Shown here piece after piece: positions 1 to 7,371 of a stretch of DNA of 64,000 bases (positions within the stretch are counted from its first letter, which is position 1; every line of letters starts with the position of its first letter). Origin of the DNA: Mesorhizobium wenxiniae. GTDB lineage: Bacteria; Pseudomonadota; Alphaproteobacteria; Rhizobiales; Rhizobiaceae. Location of the stretch: the NCBI RefSeq assembly GCF_002284535.1, contig NZ_NPKH01000020.1, positions 124,001 through 188,000 on the forward strand, written 5' to 3'. Both the position numbers and the translations under genes were made by a program. Under the pieces are notes generated by a model. The model was given only the letters and a program-made list of their open reading frames with translations. It had not been told where the DNA came from and did no database searches.

Positions 1-132
1 CGGTTTGTCAGGAGCCGCCTGCCCCGCTGACAGCATCTGCCGGACCTTGTCCGTTGCCGCGGGCGAAAGGTAGAGCCCGGCTGCGACAAGGCAGGCGGCC
101 GCAAGCACCGCAAGCACGATCTTCCGACGCAT
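1..132 (-). CDS. N-terminal fragment of a membrane-anchored or exported protein (truncated by window edge)
   Basis: Only the first 44 codons are present; the gene runs out of the window to the left. The ATG is at 130-132 on the minus strand. The product begins MRRKIVLAVL and has one hydrophobic stretch at about residues 4-23, followed by a polar Ala/Gln/Pro-rich stretch. That layout fits a signal anchor or signal peptide, as in periplasmic adaptor subunits of efflux systems, but nothing diagnostic is inside the window and I do not assign a function. The 130 bases to its right, up to the LysE gene, show no gene. Confidence 0.5.
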   Translation of the reverse strand, partial: MRRKIVLAVLAAACLVAAGLYLSPAATDKVRQMLSAGQAAPDKP

Positions 133-299
133 TGTCAAAAGCCTTCTATCCGACACGCCATGGTTCGGTGGTCATATCTTGACGTAACTCGCAGCCTAGT
201 GCCGCGGTTTTCACCAAGTAGATAGCAGGCGCCGAAGGCGAAAAAGTGCCAAAACCCGGCATTACGAAGATTTAATGTGCAGTGCACAATAAAAGGCAG

Positions 300-896
300 C
301 TACCGAAGCATCGGCCACAGCGTCGCCGCCAGCAGAACGCCCATGGCGATGTTGAACCATTTCAGCCGTACCGGATCCGACAGAAAACCGCGCAGCGCCA
401 TGCCGAAACCTGCCCACACCGAAACACTCGGCAGGTTGACGACGGTGAAGGCTATCGAGATCAACGCCACCGACAGAAACGGATGCTCCGGAATGGCATA
501 GACGGCCATGGCAGTGATAGCCATCACCCAAGCCTTGGGATTGACCCACTGGAACGCCGCCGCATCGATGAAACGCATCGGTCGCGCATTGGCCTCGCCC
601 TTGCCGCTGAGCGAACGCGACATGGCGACCTTCCAGGCGAGATAGAGCAGGTAGACGCCGCCCGCGACCTTCAACCCGGTGTGCAGCGCCGGAAACGCAG
701 TCAGCACGGCGCCGAGACCGAAGCCGACGGCCAGCAGCAGCACGAGAAAGCCGATGCTGATGCCCAGCATGTGCGGAATGGTTTTGGCAAAACCGAAATT
801 CACGCCGGAAGCCAAAAGCATGAAGTTGTTCGGGCCCGGCGTGATCGAAGTCACGAAGGCATAGACCAGCAGGGCAAGAAATGCATCGAGGGTCAT
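300..896 (-). CDS. LysE/RhtB family amino-acid exporter
   Basis: A 198-residue integral membrane protein with about six hydrophobic segments. The N-terminal motif SITPGPNNFMLLASG, at about residues 17-31, is the hallmark of the LysE/RhtB family, followed by a glycine-rich segment (GISIGF) and the internal QWVNPKAW motif. Members export amino acids or related metabolites across the inner membrane; the substrate cannot be read from the sequence. Its length matches the family. The ATG overlaps the end of a start-less open frame on the same strand (see rejected items), and it lies downstream of ilvN in the same direction, so it could be co-transcribed with the ilv genes. Confidence 0.9.
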   Translation of the reverse strand: MTLDAFLALLVYAFVTSITPGPNNFMLLASGVNFGFAKTIPHMLGISIGFLVLLLAVGFGLGAVLTAFPALHTGLKVAGGVYLLYLAWKVAMSRSLSGKGEANARPMRFIDAAAFQWVNPKAWVMAITAMAVYAIPEHPFLSVALISIAFTVVNLPSVSVWAGFGMALRGFLSDPVRLKWFNIAMGVLLAATLWPMLR

Positions 897-1023
897 GGCT
901 TCTTCCCAAGCAGGTCAGCAACAAAGGCCACCCCGCGCCGGCAGCCGGCCCAGAGGATCAGCACCAAAAGCAACAGACAGGTGTAGGCGGCGCCAGCGCG
1001 TTGGAGCCATAGCGCCGGACGGT

Positions 1024-1596
1024 TTACATCCCTTGCGGGCCGCGATTCATCGCCGCCACGCCGGTCCGGCAGATCTCGACCAGGCCGAGCGGTTTCATGA
1101 TGGCGATGAACTGGTCGATCTTGGAGCCCTTACCAGTGATCTCGAAGATGAAATGCTCGGTATTGGCGTCGATGACGCTAGCGCGGAAGGCATCGGCCAG
1201 CCTCAGCGCCTCGACGCGACCTTCGCCGGTGCCGGCCACTTTCACCAGCGCGAGCTCCCGCTCCAGCGGCCGGTCCTGGCCGAGTTCATGCGAGCGCACG
1301 GTGAGATCGACGACACGGTGCACCGGCACGATGCGCTCGAGCTGATGCTTGATCTGCTCCAGCACATGCGGCGTACCCCGCGTTACGATGGTGATGCGCG
1401 ACAGATGCTTTTCATGTTCGGTTTCGGAGACCGTCAGGCTCTCGATGTTGTAGCCGCGTCCGGAAAACAGGCCGATGACCCGGGCCAGCACGCCCGGCTC
1501 GTTGTCGACCAGCACGGAAAGCGTGTGAGTCTCCGGCTTTTCCGTTTCCTTGGCGATGAAGTAGGCGGAGCCGGTCGGTTGAAGCTGTGCGTTCAT
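1024..1596 (-). CDS. ilvN: acetolactate synthase small (regulatory) subunit
   Basis: A 190-residue regulatory subunit of acetohydroxyacid synthase, the first common enzyme of Val/Leu/Ile synthesis. An ACT domain starts at about residue 24 (HTLSVLVDNEPGVLARV), with the family motif GRGYNIESL; in this family it binds valine for feedback inhibition. The C-terminal half carries the conserved ALVKVAG and GLVEICRTG segments. The reading frame stays open to 1740, but the start at 1596 (MNAQLQPTG) is the one that fits family length. The gene lies 82 bases downstream of the catalytic subunit, in the usual ilvI-ilvN order, and should share the attenuator at 3525-3634. Confidence 0.95.
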   Translation of the reverse strand: MNAQLQPTGSAYFIAKETEKPETHTLSVLVDNEPGVLARVIGLFSGRGYNIESLTVSETEHEKHLSRITIVTRGTPHVLEQIKHQLERIVPVHRVVDLTVRSHELGQDRPLERELALVKVAGTGEGRVEALRLADAFRASVIDANTEHFIFEITGKGSKIDQFIAIMKPLGLVEICRTGVAAMNRGPQGM

Positions 1597-1678
1597 GACA
1601 TGAATCTCGATTTCAAACTTTTGAGCCAATTCTCTGTTTCCGCACGGCTTCTTCCGACAGCCCTGCCCCGGCTGACAG

Positions 1679-3460
1679 TTACACCAGTTCCCTGCCCTTG
1701 GCGTCGATGGCGTTGGCCACCGCCTCGTCGGTCGCCTCATCCGGCAGAAGAATCTCGTTGTGCGCCTTGCCCGACGGGATCATTGGGAAGCAGTTGGCAA
1801 GTGTCGCCACCCGGCAGTCGAAGATCACCGGCTTCTTCACCGAAATCATCTCCTTGATCGCGTCGTCCAGCTCGTCCGGCTTCTCGCAGCGGATGCCGTG
1901 GCCGCCATAGGCTTCGGCAAGCTTGACGAAATCCGGCATCGCTTCGGTGTAGGAATGCGACAGCCGGTTGCCGTGCAGAAGCTGCTGCCACTGCCGCACC
2001 ATGCCCATATACTGGTTGTTGAGGATGAAGATCTTGATCGGCGCTTCGTGCTGCACCGCGGCACTCATCTCCTGCATCGTCATCTGCACCGAGGCGTCGC
2101 CGGCAATGTCGATGACCAGCGCATCCGGGTGCGCGATCTGGACGCCGAGCGCCGCCGGCAGGCCGTAGCCCATCGTGCCGAGCCCACCGGAGGTCATCCA
2201 GCGGTTCGGCTTCTCGAAATGGTAGTGCTGCGCCGCCCACATCTGGTGCTGGCCGACCTCGGTGGTGATGTAGGTGTCCATGTCTTTGGTCAGTGCGTAG
2301 AGCCGCTGGACGGCATATTGCGGCATGATCACGTCGTGGTTCATCTTGTAGGCAAGTGAATCCCGCGCCCGCCATTTCGCGATCTGCTCCCACCACGGGT
2401 GGAGCGCCTTCTTGTCGGCTTTGGCGGTCGCCCGCCACAGCCGCACCAGATCCTCCAGCACCCGGCCGACATCGCCGATGATGGGCACATCGGTGTGGAC
2501 GTTCTTGTTGATCGACGATGGATCGATGTCGATATGGATCTTCTTCGAGTTCGGCGAGAACGCGGTGAGCCGACCGGTAATACGGTCGTCGAAGCGCGCG
2601 CCGATGCAGACCATGACGTCGCAATCATGCATCGCCATATTGGCTTCATAGGTGCCGTGCATGCCGAGCATGCCCATCCAGTTCTTGCCCGACGCCGGAT
2701 AGGCGCCAAGGCCCATCAGCGTCGAGGTGATCGGGAAGCCGGTCAGATCGACCAGTTCGCGCAGCAAATGGCTGGCTTCCGGGCCGGAATTGATGACACC
2801 GCCGCCCGTATAGAGGATCGGCCTTTTCGCGTTGGCCATCAGTTCGACCGCCGCCTTGATCTTTTCCAGGTCGCCCTGGACCTTAGGCTGATAGCTCGTG
2901 CGCGGCGCCGTCTGTGGCGGCACGTAGATGCCCTTGGCGAACTGCACGTCCTTCGGAATATCGACGACGACCGGACCGGGACGTCCTGTCGTTGCGACGT
3001 GGAAGGCCTCGTGGATGATTGCCGCGAGCTCGTTGACGTCCTTCACCAGCCAATTGTGTTTGGTGCAGGGGCGCGTGATGCCGATCGTGTCGCACTCCTG
3101 GAACGCGTCCGAGCCGATCAGCGAGGTCGGTACCTGACCGGTCAGGCAGACCAGCGGGATCGAATCCATCAGCGCATCCTGCAAGGGCGTCACCGCGTTG
3201 GTGGCGCCCGGCCCCGACGTCACCAGCATGACGCCGGCCTTGCCGGTCGAGCGCGCATAGCCCTCCGCCGCATGACCCGCGCCTTGCTCGTGACGGACGA
3301 GGATGTGCTCGACCTCGTCCTGTTGGAAGATTTCATCATAGATCGGGAGAACCGCGCCACCCGGATAGCCGAAAACATGTTTGACGCCGTTATCCTTCAG
3401 CGCCTGCACCACCATTTCGGCACCGGTCATTTCGCGCCGCTCGTTCTGTCCACTGCTCAT
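1679..3460 (-). CDS. ilvI: acetolactate synthase large (catalytic) subunit
   Basis: The catalytic subunit of acetohydroxyacid synthase, 593 residues, a thiamine-diphosphate enzyme that condenses pyruvate with pyruvate or 2-oxobutyrate. Visible features are the activating Glu58 in VRHEQGAGHAAEG, the TPP/Mg2+ motif GDA at 454-456 with NNQ at 482-484, and the FAD-domain motifs FGYPGGAVLP and DIDP. The frame is open upstream to a TTG at 3523, but that codon lies in the attenuator terminator, so I take the ATG at 3460 (MSSGQNERRE); the ATG at 3430 is the alternative. It is the first structural gene of the ilv operon. Confidence 0.95.
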   Translation of the reverse strand: MSSGQNERREMTGAEMVVQALKDNGVKHVFGYPGGAVLPIYDEIFQQDEVEHILVRHEQGAGHAAEGYARSTGKAGVMLVTSGPGATNAVTPLQDALMDSIPLVCLTGQVPTSLIGSDAFQECDTIGITRPCTKHNWLVKDVNELAAIIHEAFHVATTGRPGPVVVDIPKDVQFAKGIYVPPQTAPRTSYQPKVQGDLEKIKAAVELMANAKRPILYTGGGVINSGPEASHLLRELVDLTGFPITSTLMGLGAYPASGKNWMGMLGMHGTYEANMAMHDCDVMVCIGARFDDRITGRLTAFSPNSKKIHIDIDPSSINKNVHTDVPIIGDVGRVLEDLVRLWRATAKADKKALHPWWEQIAKWRARDSLAYKMNHDVIMPQYAVQRLYALTKDMDTYITTEVGQHQMWAAQHYHFEKPNRWMTSGGLGTMGYGLPAALGVQIAHPDALVIDIAGDASVQMTMQEMSAAVQHEAPIKIFILNNQYMGMVRQWQQLLHGNRLSHSYTEAMPDFVKLAEAYGGHGIRCEKPDELDDAIKEMISVKKPVIFDCRVATLANCFPMIPSGKAHNEILLPDEATDEAVANAIDAKGRELV

Positions 3461-3524
3461 CGGTCTGGTCCCGTACTGTCCGCCATGCGGCGATTGCTGG
3501 TCGTTTAGTCGTGTTTCGGGCAAT

Positions 3525-3547
3525 AAAAAAGGCCCCCGAGGGAGCCT
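3525..3547 (-). terminator. ilv attenuator terminator hairpin
   Basis: On the minus strand, GGCTCC - CTCG - GGGGCC forms a six-pair stem (one G-U pair) followed at once by six T. It sits between the leader peptide stop and the ilvI start, which is the position of an intrinsic attenuator. A second hairpin, GGCGGT-GTA-ACCGCC at 3576-3590, spans the leader stop codon and could serve as the competing structure. Confidence 0.8.
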
Positions 3548-3580
3548 GTGTCTTGCGCATGGGAGGTTTTCGCCCGGCGG

Positions 3581-3634
3581 TTACACCGCCTTGCCCACGC
3601 GCTTTCCTACTACGAGAATGAGTGCCGTTTTCAT
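3581..3634 (-). CDS. ilv operon leader peptide
   Basis: A 17-codon open frame reads MKTALILVVGKRVGKAV. Eight of its 17 residues are... specifically two Leu, one Ile and four Val, seven branched-chain residues in all, with the run L-I-L-V-V in the middle. The following hairpin and T-run at 3525-3547 and the ilvI start 121 bases beyond the leader stop complete a classic amino-acid attenuator: a ribosome stalling at these codons when charged Ile/Leu/Val tRNA is scarce would favour read-through into ilvI-ilvN. No strong Shine-Dalgarno sequence is visible. The frame is open further upstream, but only this ATG gives a leader-sized peptide. Confidence 0.8.
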   Translation of the reverse strand: MKTALILVVGKRVGKAV

Positions 3635-3955
3635 GGTGGCGGACAATAGAATTGGTTTTGCGCCGCTGTCAACGGGGAATGTGACACGATGCCAAAGGGT
3701 TTGAACCCGTTGGTCATATCGGACGGCAGGTTGACGATCATCGCATTGAGCCAGTTGGTTCCGCCACAAGGCACCGTTCCGGTACGATCGCCGGCAGGAC
3801 CAGAGTTCACGATCGTCCCGATAAGCCATTGAAACCACGCCAAACTATTTGACGACGTGACGCGGCGCACAGTTTGCCGCGATACTCCGGTCAACCGGGC
3901 TGGGAGGGTCCGGCATAGCCACGATGACGACCAGGACTTCACGGGAGGAAATCTG

Positions 3956-5758
3956 ATGCTCGACAAGGCCCCAGGCAAGAAACTGTCCGACCTGCTCGAC
4001 CGATTCGGCGCAGCGCTTGCCGCCGGCGACATCGACAAGGCGGTCGGGTGCTTTCAGGAAGACTGCTACTGGCGCGACCTGGTGACCTTCACCTGGAACA
4101 TCAAGACCATGGAAGGTCGCGACCAGGTGCACGATATGCTGACGAGCCAGTTGGCGAAGTCGAAACCTTCGAACTGGGCGCTTGCGAAAGGCGAAGAGGC
4201 CACAGAGAGCGACGGGCTGCTCGAAGGTTGGATCAGCTTCGAAACGGAGGTTGCGCGCGGCTTCGGCCATATCAGGTTGAAGAACGGCAAGATCTGGACG
4301 CTCCTCACCACCATGGTCGAGCTGAAGGGTCATGAGGAACCCGCCGGCTTCGCCCGGCCGTTGGGCGCCAAGCATGGTCACGGAAAAAACCGGCCGACCT
4401 GGAAAGAGGAGCGTGAGAAAGAAGCCGCCGAACTTGGCTTTGTCAGTCAGCCCTACACGCTGATCATCGGCGGCGGCCAGGGCGGCATCGCGCTCGGTGC
4501 CCGGCTGAGGCAGCTCGGCGTGCCGACCATCATCGTCGAGAAGAACGAGCGTGCCGGCGATTCATGGCGCAGGCGCTACAAGTCGCTCTGCCTGCACGAC
4601 CCGGTCTGGTACGATCATCTGCCCTATATCGACTTCCCCAGGAACTGGCCGGTCTTCTCGCCCAAGGACAAGATCGGCGACTGGCTGGAAATGTACACCA
4701 AGGTCATGGAGCTGAACTACTGGTCCTCCACCGAGGCCAAGAGCGCCGCCTATGACGACGAGAAAAAGGAGTGGACGGTCGTCGTCCATCGCGGTGGCAA
4801 GGACATAACGCTGAAGCCGAAGCAGCTGGTGCTGGCCACCGGCATGTCGGGCCGGCCCAACATCCCGAAGTTCAAGGGCATGGAGAATTTCAAGGGTGAT
4901 CAGCACCATTCTGCGAAACATCCCGGTCCGGACAGCTACGTTGGCAAGAAGGTCGTCGTCATCGGTTCGAACAATTCCGCGCACGATATCTGCGCGGCAC
5001 TCTGGGAAGCCGGCGTCGACGTCACCATGGTGCAGCGCTCGACCACGCATATCGTCAAATCCGACACGCTGATGGATGTCGGGCTCGGCGCGCTCTATTC
5101 GGAGCAGGCCGTGCAAAACGGCATGACCACGGCCAAGGCCGACCTCATCTTCGCCTCCCTGCCCTACAAGATCCTGCACGAGTTCCAGATCCCGCTCTAC
5201 GAAAAGATGAAGAAGCGCGATGCCGCCTTCTATGAGGGCCTGGAAAGGGCCGGCTTCATGCTCGACTGGGGCGACGACGGTTCGGGCCTATTCATGAAAT
5301 ATCTCAGGCGCGGTTCCGGCTACTACATCGACATCGGCGCCTCCCAGCTGATCATCGACGGCGCCGTCAAGCTAAAAAGCGGCGTCGACGTGACCGAGAT
5401 CAAGGAACATTCGGTCCTGCTCAGCGACAGCACCGAACTGCCGGCCGATGTCGTCGTCTATGCCACCGGCTACGGTTCGATGAACGGCTGGGCAGCGGAG
5501 CTGATCTCGAAAGAAGTCGCCGACAAAGTCGGGAAGTGCTGGGGTCTCGGCTCGAACACCACCAAGGACCCCGGCCCCTGGGAGGGCGAACAGCGCAACA
5601 TGTGGAAGCCGACACAACAGGAAGCGCTCTGGTTCCACGGCGGCAATCTGCACCAGTCACGCCACTATTCGCAGTTCCTGTCGCTGCAGTTGAAAGCACG
5701 GCTCGAGGGCATCGCAACGCCTGTCTACGGGCTGCAGGAGGTCCACCACACGGGATAG
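3956..5758 (+). CDS. flavin-containing monooxygenase-like NAD(P)/FAD oxidoreductase with N-terminal NTF2-like domain
   Basis: A 600-residue protein in two parts. Residues about 8-130 look like an NTF2/SnoaL-like fold (LLDRFGAALAAGDID...CYWRDL). From about 165 on it is a class B flavoprotein monooxygenase-like enzyme: FAD site GGGQGG at 172-177, an acidic end to the second strand (VEKNERAGDSW), NAD(P) site GSNNSA at 337-342, and the late ATGY motif. Such enzymes oxygenate small organic substrates using NAD(P)H; the substrate is unknown. The frame opens at 3857, but the ATG at 3956 follows a strong GGGAGG ribosome site and fits the domain boundary. It stands alone, convergent with the GNAT gene. 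Confidence 0.85.
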   Translation: MLDKAPGKKLSDLLDRFGAALAAGDIDKAVGCFQEDCYWRDLVTFTWNIKTMEGRDQVHDMLTSQLAKSKPSNWALAKGEEATESDGLLEGWISFETEVARGFGHIRLKNGKIWTLLTTMVELKGHEEPAGFARPLGAKHGHGKNRPTWKEEREKEAAELGFVSQPYTLIIGGGQGGIALGARLRQLGVPTIIVEKNERAGDSWRRRYKSLCLHDPVWYDHLPYIDFPRNWPVFSPKDKIGDWLEMYTKVMELNYWSSTEAKSAAYDDEKKEWTVVVHRGGKDITLKPKQLVLATGMSGRPNIPKFKGMENFKGDQHHSAKHPGPDSYVGKKVVVIGSNNSAHDICAALWEAGVDVTMVQRSTTHIVKSDTLMDVGLGALYSEQAVQNGMTTAKADLIFASLPYKILHEFQIPLYEKMKKRDAAFYEGLERAGFMLDWGDDGSGLFMKYLRRGSGYYIDIGASQLIIDGAVKLKSGVDVTEIKEHSVLLSDSTELPADVVVYATGYGSMNGWAAELISKEVADKVGKCWGLGSNTTKDPGPWEGEQRNMWKPTQQEALWFHGGNLHQSRHYSQFLSLQLKARLEGIATPVYGLQEVHHTG

Positions 5759-5771
5759 AAATTCGGGGCTG

Positions 5772-6299
5772 TTACCGGGACTGGCCGATGCGCTTCCAGT
5801 AGATAAGCGTACCGGTCAGTCCGCCATGCGGCTTCAATGCAAAGTCCGGTATCTCACCGGCAAGCGTGAAGCCCAACCTCTCATAGAGACCGGAAGCGCC
5901 CTCCTCTGTCGCCGTATCCAGGACCAGCAGCGTGCGGCCTTTTTCGACTGCGAAGCTTTCGGCCGCCGACATCAGGCGAGTAGCCACGCCTTTGCCGCGA
6001 TGGTCGACGCGGGTCATCAGCTTGGCGATCTCGGCCCGGTGCGGCTGGTTGGGGGGACAGTCGAGCAGCAAGGTCACGGTGCCGACCAGAGCCTCGCCGT
6101 CCCAGGCACCGAGCACAGCTCTTTCGCCTCTTGCAGCCGCGATAAGCGACTTCCTCCAGAAGGCGCCTGCGGCGTCCGGCGCCAGCGGATGCATGAAACT
6201 GACCGATCCACCGGCCGCAACCGTCTCGATCAGCATATCGACCAGCATTGCGTGCGTTTCCGCAGTTTGTGTCAGAGCCTTGATTTCGATGCAACTCAT
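5772..6299 (-). CDS. GNAT family N-acetyltransferase
   Basis: A 175-residue acetyl-CoA-dependent acyltransferase. Motif A, with the pyrophosphate loop VDHRGKGVATRLM (R-G-x-G-x-A form), is near residue 100, followed by LLVLDTATEEGASGLYERLGF, which is the usual GNAT C-terminal segment with the conserved Tyr. The substrate is not predictable. I take the ATG at 6299 (MSCIEIK) and discard the upstream extension. It is the last of a same-strand run with the two small genes and the XRE-cupin regulator, with a gap of 58 bases to the gene before it. Confidence 0.85.
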   Translation of the reverse strand: MSCIEIKALTQTAETHAMLVDMLIETVAAGGSVSFMHPLAPDAAGAFWRKSLIAAARGERAVLGAWDGEALVGTVTLLLDCPPNQPHRAEIAKLMTRVDHRGKGVATRLMSAAESFAVEKGRTLLVLDTATEEGASGLYERLGFTLAGEIPDFALKPHGGLTGTLIYWKRIGQSR

Positions 6300-6357
6300 G
6301 CGTGCGGTGATCCTTGAACAAGATGAAACGACTGTGAAGTCGCGATCGTCGCTGCCG

Positions 6358-6513
6358 TCAGTCGGAAAGGTTGACACGCCTTCGCCTCCTGGCCCGACGA
6401 ATTTCTGCGATGCGCTCTGCATCTTCTTCCTGCAGATGCCGCCCGCGCTCCAGCAGTTCGAGCGTGTATTCCTCATATGTCAGGCCCAGCCGCTCGGCCT
6501 TGTCCAGCCGCAT
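6358..6513 (-). CDS. small hypothetical protein (51 aa), coupled to the gene upstream
   Basis: Starts with MRLDKAERLGLTYEEYTLELLERG and ends in an Arg-rich tail (RRARRRRRVNLSD). It looks like a short helical, highly charged protein; I do not recognise a family. Its ATG shares the A of the preceding gene's stop codon (TGATG), a sign of translational coupling, and this supports it as a real gene despite its length. It may work with the 50-residue partner and the XRE-cupin regulator upstream. Confidence 0.6.
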   Translation of the reverse strand: MRLDKAERLGLTYEEYTLELLERGRHLQEEDAERIAEIRRARRRRRVNLSD

Positions 6514-6665
6514 CAAAACGACGTCACGGCTTGGCGCTTTCCAGCTTTGGCGTGGGCTGCCTGCCAGGCAAGGAAGATGTAGGCGTCGCACTTGCCCCAT
6601 GGCGGCCCCTCATAGTCGTCAAGAGGCGGCCCGCCATTGTCGTTGCGTTTGGGGCGACGCGTCAT
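6513..6665 (-). CDS. small hypothetical protein (50 aa)
   Basis: Begins MTRRPKRNDNGGPPLDDYEGPPWG and continues into an amphipathic Ala/Lys-rich helix (FLAWQAAHAKAGKRQ). The gene starts four bases after the XRE-cupin stop codon, with the last codons of that gene (AGAGGCTGAGG) providing the ribosome site, and its stop overlaps the next start as TGATG. No known domain is recognised. The tight packing on both sides argues that the three genes form one operon. Confidence 0.6.
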   Translation of the reverse strand: MTRRPKRNDNGGPPLDDYEGPPWGKCDAYIFLAWQAAHAKAGKRQAVTSF

Positions 6666-6669
6666 TGCC

Positions 6670-7236
6670 TCAGCCTCTGACCAGCGCGACCAGATAGTCG
6701 GCGGCGGCCGGTCCCGGAGCATGGAACGTGCAATCCGATGGCGCGCCAAGCGCCAGGCAGTCACCCGGTTCGAGGCCGTGGACGATGTCGCCCTCGGTGA
6801 ATTCCAGCCGTCCGGAAATCAGCCATATCTGCTGTCTGATGAAGGCATAGGACGCTGCCGGAAAGCTCACCTTGGCCCCCGCCGGCAATTGGACCCGGAT
6901 CAGTTCGAGCGGCATGTCCGAGACCGGCGAAAGATGCCGCCGGACATAGCCGGTGGCGGGATCGCGCCAAACCGGCTGATCGTTTTCGCGAAGCAAACCG
7001 CCGGCTTGCAGCTCGGCCCGCGCGATGAGGGTGGAAAGCGTCATGCCGAAGGCCGCGGCGATGCGCACGAGAAGTGCCGCGGTCGGGCTCGTCTTGCCGC
7101 GCTCTATCGTGCTGAGCATGGCTTTCGACACGTCGGACCGGTCCGCGAGCTCCGCCAGCGACCAGTCCCTCAAGGCTCTTTCGGAGCGTATTCGCCTGCC
7201 GATGGTCGAGGAGATATCGTTCGCTATATCACTCAT
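6670..7236 (-). CDS. XRE-type regulator with C-terminal cupin sensor domain
   Basis: A 188-residue transcription regulator. Residues about 8-65 form a helix-turn-helix of the XRE type (WSLAELADRSDVSKAMLSTIERG). Residues about 105-185 form a small cupin barrel (VSFPAASYAFIRQQIWLISGRLEF, then GDCLALG). In this family the cupin binds a small ligand and tunes DNA binding. It is divergent from the HerA-type gene, with 135 bases between the start codons, and probably controls itself and perhaps that gene. Three GATATA/GATATC repeats (7213-7250 on the plus strand, two of them exactly 20 bp apart) surround its start codon and could be operator sites. Confidence 0.88.
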   Translation of the reverse strand: MSDIANDISSTIGRRIRSERALRDWSLAELADRSDVSKAMLSTIERGKTSPTAALLVRIAAAFGMTLSTLIARAELQAGGLLRENDQPVWRDPATGYVRRHLSPVSDMPLELIRVQLPAGAKVSFPAASYAFIRQQIWLISGRLEFTEGDIVHGLEPGDCLALGAPSDCTFHAPGPAAADYLVALVRG

Positions 7237-7371
7237 TCATCCGGTATATCGAAATTTTGGGGTCGAGCAAGGGCCGATCGGTCCAATTTTTGCGAATGGT
7301 TTAATGTCCCCTACACCATCCGACCTCATCCGCCTTTAACCCCGTCGGTGTAAGGTCGATTGCCTGGGGAA

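Noticed and set aside
897..1023. Minus-strand frame between ilvN and the LysE gene with a hydrophobic stretch (TCLLLLVLILWAGC), ending in an ATGA overlap with the LysE start
   Set aside because: It has no start codon in frame in the gap, only CTG/TTG inside the hydrophobic run. It may be a real small gene with an odd start, but I cannot support it.
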